A stretch of 64,000 bases of DNA from Streptomyces spectabilis. Lineage in GTDB: Bacteria > Actinomycetota > Actinomycetes > Streptomycetales > Streptomycetaceae. The translations under genes and the position numbers were made by a program. The DNA lies in the NCBI RefSeq assembly GCF_008704795.1, contig NZ_CP023690.1, positions 7,016,501 to 7,080,500 on the forward strand, written 5' to 3'. Shown one piece after another: positions 17,503-26,574 of this stretch; position 1 is the stretch's first letter, and every line of letters starts with the position of its first letter. The notes below the pieces were generated by a model. The model worked only from the letters and a program-made list of their open reading frames with translations, ran no database searches and was not told the DNA's origin.

Positions 17503-18108
17503 ATGGCAAAGACCGGTACCACGACCCAGGGGCTGCGCGCGGCGATCGAGCGCAGCGGCTACTACCCGGCCCTCGTGGCCGAGGCGGTGGAGGCCGCGGT
17601 CGGCGGCGAGACCATCGGGTCGTACCTGGTCCACCAGGAGACCACCTTCGACGCCAACGAAGTGCGCCGTCACGTGACGGTGCTCGTCCTCACCGACACC
17701 CGCTTCATCGTCAGCCACACCGACGAGCAGGCGGCCGACAGCACCTCGCCGACCCCGTACGCCACGACCTCCACCGAGTCCGTGAAGATCGGCCGGATCT
17801 CGTCGGTCGTCGTCAGCCGCGTCGTCGCCAACCCCGAGAAGTACGTCCCCGGCTCCCTGCCCCGTGAGGTCGTCCTCACGATCGGCTGGGGCGCCGTCTC
17901 CCGCATCGACCTCGAACCGGCCGCCTGCGGCGACCCCAACTGCGAGGCCGACCACGGCTACACGGGCAGCTCCACCGCCGACGACCTCAGCCTGCGCGTC
18001 AGCGAGGCCGGCGACGGCCCGGACACGGTCCGCCAGACCCTCGCCTTCGCCCAGGCCCTCTCCGAGGCCACGGCGGCCACCGCCGGCGACACGGGCACCG
18101 CCCGCTGA
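17503..18108 (+). CDS. DUF5998 family protein
   Basis: 201 residues, predicted soluble. It contains a cluster of possible metal ligands, CGDPNCEADHGY. It is conserved next to the following phosphodiesterase gene in Streptomyces, with the stop and next ATG overlapping by one base (TGATG), so the two are probably co-translated. I know no biochemical role. An ATG nine bases upstream (17494) is an alternative start. Confidence 0.75.
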   Translation: MAKTGTTTQGLRAAIERSGYYPALVAEAVEAAVGGETIGSYLVHQETTFDANEVRRHVTVLVLTDTRFIVSHTDEQAADSTSPTPYATTSTESVKIGRISSVVVSRVVANPEKYVPGSLPREVVLTIGWGAVSRIDLEPAACGDPNCEADHGYTGSSTADDLSLRVSEAGDGPDTVRQTLAFAQALSEATAATAGDTGTAR

Positions 18109-19307
18109 TGGTCACAACCGACTTCACCGGCGGCTGGGACGACGTACAGCCCCTGGACCCCGCCACCGCCCCGCTGCCCGAGTACGGCACCGGGTCGCTC
18201 GCCGACCTGCTGCCCACCCTCGTCGCCCACCAGGAGGTCGACGGTTTCGCGCCCGCGATCCCCGAGCTGGCCCCCGCCGACCGGAACTGCGTCTTCCTCA
18301 TCGACGGGCTGGGCTGGGAGCAACTCCGCGCCCACCCCGCCGAAGCACCCTTCCTGACCTCGCTCCTGGGCTCCTCGCGCGGCGGCACCGGACGCCCCAT
18401 CACCGCGGGCTTCCCGGCCACCACGGCCACCTCCCTCGCCTCCGTCGGCACCGGGCTCCCCCCGGGCGCCCACGGCCTGCCCGGGTACACCGCCCGCAAC
18501 CCCGACACCGGCGAGCTGATGAACCAGCTCCGCTGGAAGCCGTGGACCGACCCGCACGCCTGGCAGCCGTACCCCACGGTCTTCCAGCGGGCCCACGAGG
18601 CCGGCATCCACACCGCCCAGGTCTCCTCGCCGACCTTCGAGCACACGCCGCTCACCAAGATCGCCCTGAGTGGCGGCACGTTCCGCGGCCGTCTGTCCGG
18701 CGAGGACCGCATGGACCTCGCCGCCGAGCAGCTCGCCGCAGGTGACCGCTCCCTGGTCTACACGTACTACGCGGAGGTCGACGGCAAGGGCCACCGCTTC
18801 GGCCTCGACTCCGACGCCTGGCGCGGCCAGCTCATGTACGTCGACCGCCTCGTGCAGCGCCTCGCCGAGCAGCTGCCGCCGCGCAGCGCCCTGTACGTCA
18901 CCGCCGACCACGGCATGGTCGACATCCCCTTCGACGAGGACTCCCGGATCGACTTCGACGAGGACTGGGAGCTGCGCGCGGGCGTCGCCCTGCTCGGCGG
19001 CGAGGGCCGCGCCCGGCACGTCTACGCCGTCCCCGGCGCCGAGGCCGACGTCCTCGCCGTCTGGCGTGAGGTCCTGGGGGAGCGCTTCTGGGTGGCCGGG
19101 CGCGACGAGGCCATCGCCGCGGGGTGGTTCGGCCCGCGCGTCGACGAGCGCGTCCACGGCCGCATCGGTGACGTCGTGGCCGCCGCGCACGACGACGCCC
19201 TGATCATCGCGTCCCGCACCGAGCCCCATGAGTCCGCGATGGTCGGCAACCACGGCTCCATGACCCCCGCCGAACAGCTCGTACCGCTGCTCGAAGTACG
19301 CTCCTAG
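18108..19307 (+). CDS. Alkaline phosphatase superfamily / nucleotide pyrophosphatase-type phosphodiesterase
   Basis: 399 residues with the metal-binding pattern of the NPP branch. Asp66 lies in FLIDGLGW, the nucleophilic Thr in FPATTATS (residues 103-109), then come DGKGHRFG and the ADHGMVDIP motif, and a late His in GNHGSM. No signal peptide is visible, so it is predicted to be cytoplasmic or exported by a non-classical route. It overlaps the upstream DUF5998 gene by one base. The substrate is unknown; phosphodiester or phosphonate hydrolysis is the family expectation. Confidence 0.88.
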   Translation: MVTTDFTGGWDDVQPLDPATAPLPEYGTGSLADLLPTLVAHQEVDGFAPAIPELAPADRNCVFLIDGLGWEQLRAHPAEAPFLTSLLGSSRGGTGRPITAGFPATTATSLASVGTGLPPGAHGLPGYTARNPDTGELMNQLRWKPWTDPHAWQPYPTVFQRAHEAGIHTAQVSSPTFEHTPLTKIALSGGTFRGRLSGEDRMDLAAEQLAAGDRSLVYTYYAEVDGKGHRFGLDSDAWRGQLMYVDRLVQRLAEQLPPRSALYVTADHGMVDIPFDEDSRIDFDEDWELRAGVALLGGEGRARHVYAVPGAEADVLAVWREVLGERFWVAGRDEAIAAGWFGPRVDERVHGRIGDVVAAAHDDALIIASRTEPHESAMVGNHGSMTPAEQLVPLLEVRS

Positions 19308-19370
19308 CCGCTCGGCGCCCCCACGGGCGCCCCCGCACGCCCCCACACGATGAAAGGCCCTCAACTCCCC

Positions 19371-20048
19371 ATGCCTGAGCTGGTGTTCTTCTCCGGAACG
19401 ATGGACTGCGGGAAGAGCACCCTCGCGCTGCAGATCGAGCACAACCGCTCGGCACGCGGCCTGGAGGGGCTGATCTTCGCGCGCAACGACCGGGCGGGGG
19501 CGGGCAAGCTCTCCTCCCGTCTCGGCCTCGTCACCCGGGCCTTCGAAGTCGCCGACGGCCTCGACTTCTACGCCCACCTCGTCGACCGCCTCTCCCAGGG
19601 CGGCCGCGCGGACTACGTCATCGTCGACGAGGCGCAGTTCCTCACCCCGGAGCAGGTCGACCAGCTCGCACGCGTGGTCGACGACCTGGGCCTGGACGTC
19701 TTCGCCTTCGGCATCACCACCGACTTCCGCACCCGGCTCTTCCCCGGCTCCCAGCGGCTCGTGGAGCTCGCCGACCGCATAGAGGTCCTCCAGGTCGAGG
19801 CCCTGTGCTGGTGCGGCGCCCGCGCCACCCACAACGCCCGCACCGTCGGCGGCCACATGGTCGTCGAAGGCGCCCAGGTCGTCGTCGGAGACGTCAACCA
19901 GGCGGCCGACGAGGTGGGCTACGAGGTCCTGTGCCGCCGTCACCACCGCCGCCGCATGACCGCCGCTTCCGCCCGCGCGGGCGCCCTGTCGCCGGACGTC
20001 CTGCCGCTCGACAGCGACAGCGCCGTGGGCACCCTGGAGCGCTCCTAG
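19371..20048 (+). CDS. tdk: Thymidine kinase
   Basis: 225 residues, type II thymidine kinase. The P-loop GTMDCGKST is at residues 9-17 and the DEAQF motif near residue 88. The C-terminal lasso region binds zinc through CWC near 145 and a later Cys/His pair (CRRHH). It phosphorylates thymidine in the salvage pathway. ATG at 19371 gives the conserved start MPELVFFSG; an in-frame ATG at 19350 would add seven residues. Confidence 0.94.
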   Translation: MPELVFFSGTMDCGKSTLALQIEHNRSARGLEGLIFARNDRAGAGKLSSRLGLVTRAFEVADGLDFYAHLVDRLSQGGRADYVIVDEAQFLTPEQVDQLARVVDDLGLDVFAFGITTDFRTRLFPGSQRLVELADRIEVLQVEALCWCGARATHNARTVGGHMVVEGAQVVVGDVNQAADEVGYEVLCRRHHRRRMTAASARAGALSPDVLPLDSDSAVGTLERS

Positions 20049-20084
20049 GGCCTGCCCGGCGGGTCGGTGCGGCGCCGACGCCGG

Positions 20085-20912
20085 TCAGGCCGTCCGCACA
20101 GGCTCCTGGCAGGACCGCTCGGTGTGCACGAGCGTGAACACCGCGCCCTCGGGGTCGGCGACCGTCGCGATCCGGCCGTACGCGCCCTCGCGCGCGGGAC
20201 GCACGACACGGCCGCCGAGCTCGACCACCCGCGCCACCGCCGCGTCCACGTCCGCGGCCTCGAAGTACGTCATCCAGTACGCGCCCCGGTCGCGCGGCAG
20301 CTCGTTCCCGACGCCGTGCACCGAGGCCACCGCCCGGCCTTCCAGGAACAGCGTCAGGACGTCCGCGTCGGGGTCGCCGGACGCCTCCTCGGTGTAGCCG
20401 AACAGCGTCCGGTAGAACTTGCCGACCTCCGCCGTCTCCCGGGTCACCAGCTCGTTCCAGGCGGGCGTGCCCGGCACCCCGGCGACCGCGGTGCCCAGGT
20501 GCTCCGCGGGCTGCCAGATGCCGAACACCGCGCCCGCGGGGTCCGACGCGATCGCCATGCGCCCGGCCTCGGCCGCGTCCAGCGGGCCGACGCCGACCGT
20601 GCCGCCGCAGTGCCGTGCCATCTCCGCCGTCTCGCCCGCGTCGTCCGACGCCAGATACGGCGTCCAGGCGATGGGCAGGCGCCGGTCGGCCGGCAGCTCG
20701 CCGATCCCGGCCACCTCGCGGTCGTCCAGGAAGGCGCGCACGTAGGGCCCCAGCTGCTGCGGCCCGGGCCGGTACGTCCAGCCGAAGAGCTGCGCGTAGA
20801 ACTCCTGGGTCGCGGCCAGGTCGTGTGCCATCAGGCTCACCCAGCAGGGCGTGCCGGGTGCGGGCCGCGCGGTCGGTACGCGTCGGCTGTCCGGCCACCG
20901 TGCCTCGGTCAT
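20085..20912 (-). CDS. Two-domain VOC (glyoxalase-fold) protein
   Basis: 275 residues made of two tandem vicinal-oxygen-chelate modules (about 18-130 and 145-270). Each has the phrases AxxFYxxLFGW/Y and DPxGAVFxxxx typical of the CFP30B-like VOC family. The start is ATG at 20912 after GGAGAGAG. Metal ligands are not clearly conserved, so it may bind rather than convert a small ligand. It converges with tdk, 36 bp away. Confidence 0.85.
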   Translation of the reverse strand: MTEARWPDSRRVPTARPAPGTPCWVSLMAHDLAATQEFYAQLFGWTYRPGPQQLGPYVRAFLDDREVAGIGELPADRRLPIAWTPYLASDDAGETAEMARHCGGTVGVGPLDAAEAGRMAIASDPAGAVFGIWQPAEHLGTAVAGVPGTPAWNELVTRETAEVGKFYRTLFGYTEEASGDPDADVLTLFLEGRAVASVHGVGNELPRDRGAYWMTYFEAADVDAAVARVVELGGRVVRPAREGAYGRIATVADPEGAVFTLVHTERSCQEPVRTA

Positions 20913-21367
20913 CGTCACTCTCTCCTCGGGCCCTCGTGGCGCCGACAGCCCACGGCCGTCACGGACGGACGACGTCAGGGACAGGACCCGCGATCCGTCA
21001 GCTGCTGCCTGACGTCTCTCGTCCGTCCGCTGCCGTGCGCCACCCGTCACCCGCCGTCGGTCAGCCGCCGCCACTCCGCTTCGATTCGCCTTTCGAACGC
21101 GCGTACCCTGGCCGCGCGCATGCCCGTCCGTTGCAGATGCTTGCACCACCCGCCGTCCGGCGCCCCCCGGCCGCGCCGCCCTTTCCCGTTTCCTGGCGGA
21201 GGATGCCCGGTCTGCCGTTTCCCAGCCGTAAACGTGCGATTGCCGAGCCGTGTCCGTCTTCGGTACAGGGCGTGCCCGGTTCCGTACGCCACGTGTTCGG
21301 GCGGGTCCGGCCGAGCAGGTTAGCCGGACCTGGACGCGGCGGCCACCCCATGGGCAAGGTTGGGCCC
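20913..21367. other. Intergenic region between divergent VOC and sulfurtransferase genes
   Basis: 455 bp with no convincing larger gene. A possible 24-codon minus-strand reading frame (21047-21121, MRAARVRAFERR...) has moderate codon bias but no clear ribosome binding site, and is left unannotated. A TTGCA direct repeat lies at 21133-21147. Confidence 0.4.
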
Positions 21368-22198
21368 ATGAATGCCATCATCTCCGCATCCGAACTCGCG
21401 AGCGACCTGGAGGGCGGGAATCCGCCAGTGGTCCTCGACGTCCGCTGGCAGCTCGGCGGTCCGCACCAGCGCCCTGCTTACGAAGAGGCCCACATCCCGT
21501 CGGCGGTCTTCGTCGACCTGGACGCCGAGCTCGCCGGTCCGGCCGGCGCGGCCGGGCGGCATCCACTGCCGGACCCCGAGCGCTTCGGCGCGGCGATGCG
21601 GGCGGCGGGCGTCTCGGGGGACCGGGGCGTGGTCGTGTACGACGGCGGGCAGGGCTGGGCCGCGGCGCGCGCCTGGTGGCTGCTGCGCTGGGCGGGGCAT
21701 CCCTCGGTGCGGGTCCTCGACGGCGGCCTCGCGGCGTGGGGCGGCGCGCTGGAGTCCGGCGACGTACGGCCGCCCGAGGAGGGCACGTTCGAGCCGGTCC
21801 CCGACTCCGTGCCCCGGCTCGACGCGGACGGCGCGGCCGCCCTGGCCCGCTCGGGCCTGCTCCTGGACGCGCGGGCCGCGGAGCGCTACCGGGGCGACGT
21901 CGAGCCGATCGACCGCGTGGGTGGTCACATCCCGGGCGCGGTCTCGGCCCCCACGACGGAGAACGTCCGCGACGATGGCCGGTTCCGTACGGCCGGGGAG
22001 CTGGCGGCGCGCTTCACGGCCCTGGGCGCGTCCGACGCCCCGGAGGTCGGGGTGTACTGCGGCTCGGGCGTCTCGGGCGCCCATGAGGTCCTGGCCCTCG
22101 CGGTGGCGGGCATTCCGGCGGCGCTGTACGTCGGTTCGTGGTCGGAGTGGTCGTCGGACGCGTCCCGTCCGGTGGCGAAGGGGCCGGATCCGCAGTAG
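21368..22198 (+). CDS. Sulfurtransferase (rhodanese, 3-mercaptopyruvate/thiosulfate type)
   Basis: 276 residues with two rhodanese domains. The N-terminal domain is structural, and the C-terminal one carries the active-site Cys in YCGSGVSG (Cys231), a loop resembling mercaptopyruvate sulfurtransferases. The CH2-type motif HIPGAVSAPTTENV is present. It moves sulfane sulfur to cyanide or thiol acceptors. The start is ATG at 21368 with AAGG upstream; ATG at 21350 would add six residues. Confidence 0.9.
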   Translation: MNAIISASELASDLEGGNPPVVLDVRWQLGGPHQRPAYEEAHIPSAVFVDLDAELAGPAGAAGRHPLPDPERFGAAMRAAGVSGDRGVVVYDGGQGWAAARAWWLLRWAGHPSVRVLDGGLAAWGGALESGDVRPPEEGTFEPVPDSVPRLDADGAAALARSGLLLDARAAERYRGDVEPIDRVGGHIPGAVSAPTTENVRDDGRFRTAGELAARFTALGASDAPEVGVYCGSGVSGAHEVLALAVAGIPAALYVGSWSEWSSDASRPVAKGPDPQ

Positions 22199-22314
22199 AG
22201 GGGAAGCGGAAAGTGGAGGAGAGCTGCCGGTCCTCGCGGAGCCGAGTCCCACGGCGTGATCCTCACGCTCCGTACACGGCGGACCGTCACGCTCCGTGAC
22301 GGTGTGCGTCATGT

Positions 22315-22349
22315 GAAGGGCCCGTACGGATCTTGCGTACGGGCCCTTC
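22315..22349. terminator. Bidirectional terminator between sulfurtransferase gene and sepH
   Basis: A 14-bp perfect stem GAAGGGCCCGTACG with a seven-base loop, lying between two convergent genes. Confidence 0.8.
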
Positions 22350-22397
22350 GGTGTGTCCGTGCGGCGCGCGGAGGATGGTTCCTCCACCTCCGCGCGG

Positions 22398-23459
22398 CTA
22401 CTCCTGCTTCTTGCGGCGGGTGCCGAAGACGATCTCGTCCCAGCTCGGCACGGCGGCGCGGCGGCCGGGCCGGACGCCGTCCGCCTCGGCCTGGCGGTCC
22501 GTGGAGCCGACCAGGCGCTCGCGGTGGCTGGCCACGGCGCGCGGCATCAGCACGTCCGCGTACGCCGAACCGGCCGACGCGGCGCTCGCCGGGGGCTCCT
22601 CGGCCTCGGGCTCCTGCTCCGGCTCGTCCTGTGCGGACGGCAGTTCGGAGGGTGCGGTGGTGGGGCGCTCCGGGACGACCATGTCGCCCCGGAAGCTCGG
22701 TACCGCCTCCAAGAGGCTGGTCAGGGAGTCGCGCTCCTGCTCGGCGATCGCCCCGCTCGGGCCCGGCTCCTCGGCGGGCTCGGGCGCCGGGGCGCCGGGG
22801 CGGTCGAGCGCGCGCTCCAGCGGCCGGTCCCGGGGCAGCCGGGCGATGCGCGGCACGAACGGAAAGCTGGGCTCGGGCGCGGCGATGTCGTCGGTCTCGC
22901 CGATGAGGGCGCGGGCCTCGTCGTCGACGGCCTGGACGAGACGGCGCGGCGGGTCGTACGTCCAGCTCGCGGAGTGCGGCTCGGTGGCGACGCGGTAGAC
23001 GAGCAGCACCTCCCAGGTGCCGTCGTCGCGGCGCCAGGAGTCCCACTGGACGGATTCCTTGTCGGCGCCGCGCAGCAGCAGCCGCTCCTGGACGGCCTCG
23101 CCGAGCTGGGGTCCGGTGTTCTCGCCGGGGCGGCGCACGGGGGTCTTCCGGGCGCGCTCGGCCATGAAGGCGCGCTCGGCGAGCACGGGGCCCTCGAAGC
23201 GGCGGACGCGGTCGACCGGGATGCCGGCGAGCGAGGCGACTTCTTCCGCGCTGGCTCCAGCGCGTATACGGGCCTGGATGTCTCGGGGCCGGAGGTGGCT
23301 CTCCACCTCGATCTCGATCTGGCCGAGTCTCGGGCGGTCACCGCGTACGGCGGCGCGGAGTCGTTCGTCGATGGGAAGCGTGTACTCCGTGCTGTCCGCA
23401 GCCTTCAGCACCAGCCGTGTGCCGTCGTTGCTGACGGCCACGACACGCAGTTCGGGCAT
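22398..23459 (-). CDS. sepH: Cell division protein SepH (DUF3071)
   Basis: 353 residues. The N-terminal DUF3071 region contains a helix-turn-helix-like segment (ASAEEVASLAGIPVDRVRRF). A long disordered acidic/Pro region and a short conserved C-terminal block (VPSWDEIVFGTRRKKQE) follow. SepH is an actinobacterial protein that binds FtsZ and stimulates its assembly during sporulation and growth septation. The start is ATG at 23459 behind GGGAGG. It is divergent from the membrane protein at 23958. Confidence 0.88.
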   Translation of the reverse strand: MPELRVVAVSNDGTRLVLKAADSTEYTLPIDERLRAAVRGDRPRLGQIEIEVESHLRPRDIQARIRAGASAEEVASLAGIPVDRVRRFEGPVLAERAFMAERARKTPVRRPGENTGPQLGEAVQERLLLRGADKESVQWDSWRRDDGTWEVLLVYRVATEPHSASWTYDPPRRLVQAVDDEARALIGETDDIAAPEPSFPFVPRIARLPRDRPLERALDRPGAPAPEPAEEPGPSGAIAEQERDSLTSLLEAVPSFRGDMVVPERPTTAPSELPSAQDEPEQEPEAEEPPASAASAGSAYADVLMPRAVASHRERLVGSTDRQAEADGVRPGRRAAVPSWDEIVFGTRRKKQE

Positions 23460-23957
23460 GGGGACCTCCCGGGTGGTGCCTGCCGACGTCACGTGCGTCG
23501 CTGCTTCCGCTAGTCGAGTGTGGCCTGCCCGGGTGCAGCCTGCCACAACCTTGCCGAGTTGCCCGGCGTGTCGGGCATGGGCCCTGGATCGCCGTTATGG
23601 CACGGTTACCTATTCGCAACGCTAAGTGACTATGTTCGTCACCCTGTGCAGCGAGCCCCCTCCCGGCGGTCCTGGCTGGCCCCGGGCACCCTGGATGGAG
23701 ACCGGGCCCAGGGCTGGCAACACTACTCCATTCGGGCCACCCGGGTGGACCGGCACGCCGCCGAACTTCTCCCGGGTGAAGGGAGTTGATGGCGGCAAAG
23801 GGCGCGAACGCCCCGCGCACGGGTGGCGCTCTTCACGTAAACGCCAGAAGTGGAACTATTTTCTTCGGACGTACGTCCCTTTCTCATGTGACTCGCGTGA
23901 CTCATGCGCGAATCGACAGTGAAGTCGGCAAGGCGAGAAAGGCGGCAAGAGTCGGAG
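23460..23957. other. Intergenic region upstream of sepH and a membrane protein gene
   Basis: About 500 bp. It holds a perfect 12-bp palindrome GGACGTACGTCC at 23867-23878 and a GTGACTC direct repeat at 23888 and 23897, nine bases apart. A GGAAC at 23852 followed 17 bases later by CGTC resembles an ECF-sigma promoter, but the match is weak. No gene is seen. Confidence 0.4.
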
Positions 23958-25196
23958 ATGCGTGGGAAGCCGGATATCGGCAGGACGTCGCAGGACACGT
24001 CGGAAGGCACGTCGGAGGACGCGCCGAAGAAGCGGCTCGACGTGAGCGTGCCGCAGGTGGCGGGCAGTGCCGTGGCCGCCGTCCTGGCCGCGAAGCTCGC
24101 GTCCAGCTTCGGCGTGTACGGAACGATCCTCGGCGCCGGTGTGGTGAGTGGCATCGCCACCTGCGGCGGCACGGTCTTCCAGCACTTCTTCAAGCGCACC
24201 GGCGAGCAGATCCGCGACGTCGCGGTGCAGGCCAAGCCGAAGGCGCAGCAGGTGCCGGTGACGGCGGCCACGCCGGTGCCCGAGGTCTTCAGAGCCACGC
24301 CTTCCGCGCCCCCGCCCGGCTACGCGACCGGCACGGGGCCGGTGGCCACCACCTGGGGCAGGCAGCCGACGGGCCCCTACGGCCCGGACGCGGACCCGAC
24401 CGCGGCCCTGCCGACGACCGGCGCGGCCGACCCGACCGCCGCGCTGCCGATGGCCGGTGCCGCCGATCCGACGGTCGCGCTGCCCGCCGTCGGGGCGGGC
24501 GATCCCACCACCGCCCTGCCCGCCGCGTCCGCCGACGCCGAGCGGACGCAGCTGCTCGGTTCCGTGGACGCCACCCAGCTGCTGCCGCGCGACCAGCGCA
24601 CGCAAGTGCTGCGCGCCACCGGCCCGTCGGTTCCCGGACCGCCGCAACCACCGCTCCCGCCGGACGAGTTCACCGAGGGCACCACGCACCGCGCGCGGGT
24701 GACGAGCTGGAAGCGGCCGCTGGTCGCCGCCGCCGTCGTCTTCGGTGTGGCGCTCACCGGCATCACCACGTACGAGCTGGTGAGCGGCCAGAGCTTCAGC
24801 GGTGACGACAAGAGCACGTCCATCGCCGACTTCGTGAAGGGCAAGAACTCCTCCTCGAAGTCGGACGATCCGCAGCCGGGCGACGACTCCGGCCAACCCT
24901 CCGACGAGGGCACTCCCGACCCGGGCGACGGCTCCCAGCAGGGCGACGACACGACCAAGGATCCGACCGGCAAGCCCTCGCCGGGCGACGACACGGGCTC
25001 GGACACAGGGACCGACACCGGCAAGGACCAGGGCGGCAAGCCCGACGACGGCGGCAAGGACGACGGCGGCAAGGGCGACCCGACGCCCACGCCCACTCCG
25101 ACGCCCACCCCCACCCCGACCCCGACCCCGACGCCCACGCCGTCGAAGGGCGGCGGGAACGGCCTCCAGGAGGAGCAGCAGGCGCCCGACCAGTGA
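23958..25196 (+). CDS. Thr/Pro-rich single-pass membrane protein of unknown function
   Basis: 412 residues from ATG at 23958 (an in-frame ATG at 23904 is possible). A weakly hydrophobic Ala/Gly-rich segment lies at residues about 30-65. A repeat region follows with four copies of (A/G)DPTxALP near 140-190, then three TQ(L/V)L phrases. One clear membrane segment comes next (PLVAAAVVFGVALTGITTY, about 255-273). The outer tail is acidic, Gly/Asp-rich, and ends in a (PT)n run. The spaced Thr motifs resemble targets of Ser/Thr kinases or FHA domains. That is inference; the function is unknown. Confidence 0.7.
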   Translation: MRGKPDIGRTSQDTSEGTSEDAPKKRLDVSVPQVAGSAVAAVLAAKLASSFGVYGTILGAGVVSGIATCGGTVFQHFFKRTGEQIRDVAVQAKPKAQQVPVTAATPVPEVFRATPSAPPPGYATGTGPVATTWGRQPTGPYGPDADPTAALPTTGAADPTAALPMAGAADPTVALPAVGAGDPTTALPAASADAERTQLLGSVDATQLLPRDQRTQVLRATGPSVPGPPQPPLPPDEFTEGTTHRARVTSWKRPLVAAAVVFGVALTGITTYELVSGQSFSGDDKSTSIADFVKGKNSSSKSDDPQPGDDSGQPSDEGTPDPGDGSQQGDDTTKDPTGKPSPGDDTGSDTGTDTGKDQGGKPDDGGKDDGGKGDPTPTPTPTPTPTPTPTPTPTPSKGGGNGLQEEQQAPDQ

Positions 25197-25224
25197 GCCG
25201 GGCGACCGCCTCGGGCCCCGCGGC

Positions 25225-26574
25225 TCAGTCGCCGAGTACCCGCCGCAGATAGGCGTTGGCGAAGAGCCGGTCCGGGTCGAGGCGGTCGCGCAGCGCCGTG
25301 AACTCGGCGAAGCGCGGGTAGGCCTCGGCGAAGTACGCGGCGTCGCGGGTGTGGAGCTTGCCCCAGTGGGGCCGTCCCTCGTGGGCGACGAAGATCTGCT
25401 CCGCGGCGCTGAAGTACGTACGGAAGGGCGTGCCCTTGTAGAGGTGCACGGCGATGTACGCGCTGTCGCGGCCGGACGCCGTGGAGAGCGTGATGTCGTC
25501 GGCGGGCGCCGTGCGGACCTCCACGGGGAAGCTCACGCGCAGTGGGGAGCGCTCGATCATCGTCCTCAACTCCCGCAGCGTGTCCACGAGCGCCTCGCGC
25601 GGGACGGCGTACTCCATCTCCACGAAGCGCACCCGCCGGGGGCTGGTGAAGACCTTGTACGGGATGTCCGTGTAGGTGCGGGCCGACAGGGCCTTGCTGG
25701 AGATCTTGGCGATGGACGGGATGGTCGCGGGCACGGCGCGGCCGAGCGAGTTGACGACCTGGAAGAGGCCGTTGGAGAGCAGTTCGTCCTCTACGAAGGC
25801 GCTGATCGTGCCGGGCGGGTCGGCGGGGCCCAGGCTGCGGTTGTTGCGCTTGGTGTTGCAGTTGTCGGTGTGCGGGAACCAGTAGAACTCGAAGTGCTCG
25901 TTCTCGGTGACGAGTTCGTCGATCGACCTGGTGACCTCGTCGAAGGTCATCGGCTCCTCGCGGGCCCTCAGCAGGAAGAGGGGCTCTACGGAGAACGTGA
26001 TCGCGCTGATGACGCCGAGCGCTCCGAGACCCACGCGCGCGGCGGCGAAGACGTCGGGGTGCTCGTCCGGTGAGCAGGTGAGGATCTCGCCGTCCGCGGT
26101 GACCAGTTCGAGCGCCGTGATCTGGGCGGCGATCGACGCGGAGTCGCGGCCCGTGCCGTGCGTCCCGGTGCTGACGGCTCCGGAGACCGTCTGCTCCATG
26201 ATGTCGCCCATGTTCGTCAGCGACAGGCCCTCGCGGGCGAGCGCGGCGTTCAGGCGCTTGAGCGGGGTGCCCGCCTCGACGGTGACGGTGCCCGCGGCGT
26301 GATCGATCGCACGGATGCCGGTGAGCAGGTCGGGGCGTATCAGCAGGCCGTCGGTCGCGGCGGCGGCCGTGAAGGAGTGGCCGCTGCCCACGGGCTTCAC
26401 GGTCAGGCCATCGGCCCTGGCTCCGCGGACCGCCGCGACGAGCTCGTCGACCGAGGCGGGCGTGGCCTCGCGCGCGGGGCGCGCGCTGACGGTGCCCGCC
26501 CAGTTACGCCACGCCGCTCGACTCCTCCCGCTGGTCGCTGCCGCGCCCGTGCCCCTGCTCGCTGCCCTGCTCAT
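25225..26574 (-). CDS. FAD-linked sugar-lactone oxidase (D-arabinono-1,4-lactone oxidase type)
   Basis: 449 residues of the VAO/PCMH flavoprotein fold. The FAD-binding domain spans residues about 35-200 with the loop PVGSGHSFTA and a STGTHGTG segment. The ALO-type C-terminal domain has the family hallmark HWGKLH near residue 410. It oxidises an aldonolactone or alditol, passing electrons to oxygen or another acceptor. The start is ATG at 26574 behind GAGGGA. It overlaps the 3' end of the upstream MFS gene by 71 bases, so the two are probably one operon. Confidence 0.88.
   Translation of the reverse strand: MSRAASRGTGAAATSGRSRAAWRNWAGTVSARPAREATPASVDELVAAVRGARADGLTVKPVGSGHSFTAAAATDGLLIRPDLLTGIRAIDHAAGTVTVEAGTPLKRLNAALAREGLSLTNMGDIMEQTVSGAVSTGTHGTGRDSASIAAQITALELVTADGEILTCSPDEHPDVFAAARVGLGALGVISAITFSVEPLFLLRAREEPMTFDEVTRSIDELVTENEHFEFYWFPHTDNCNTKRNNRSLGPADPPGTISAFVEDELLSNGLFQVVNSLGRAVPATIPSIAKISSKALSARTYTDIPYKVFTSPRRVRFVEMEYAVPREALVDTLRELRTMIERSPLRVSFPVEVRTAPADDITLSTASGRDSAYIAVHLYKGTPFRTYFSAAEQIFVAHEGRPHWGKLHTRDAAYFAEAYPRFAEFTALRDRLDPDRLFANAYLRRVLGD

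Noticed and set aside
15499..18108. Very long alternative reading frame overlapping the GNAT/acyl-CoA synthetase gene
   Set aside because: It is an Arg/Pro-rich shadow frame caused by GC bias; the other frame carries clear domain motifs.
21047..21121. Possible 24-aa minus-strand gene (MRAARVRAFERR...)
   Set aside because: Only weak binding site and moderate codon bias; too short to support without conservation data.
23852..23877. GGAAC-N17-CGTC as an ECF-sigma promoter
   Set aside because: Such short motifs are frequent at this GC content and I cannot confirm the -10 consensus.
25080..25145. CCGACGCCCAC-type run as a CRISPR or structural repeat
   Set aside because: It encodes the (PT)n tail of the membrane protein and is a simple codon repeat.
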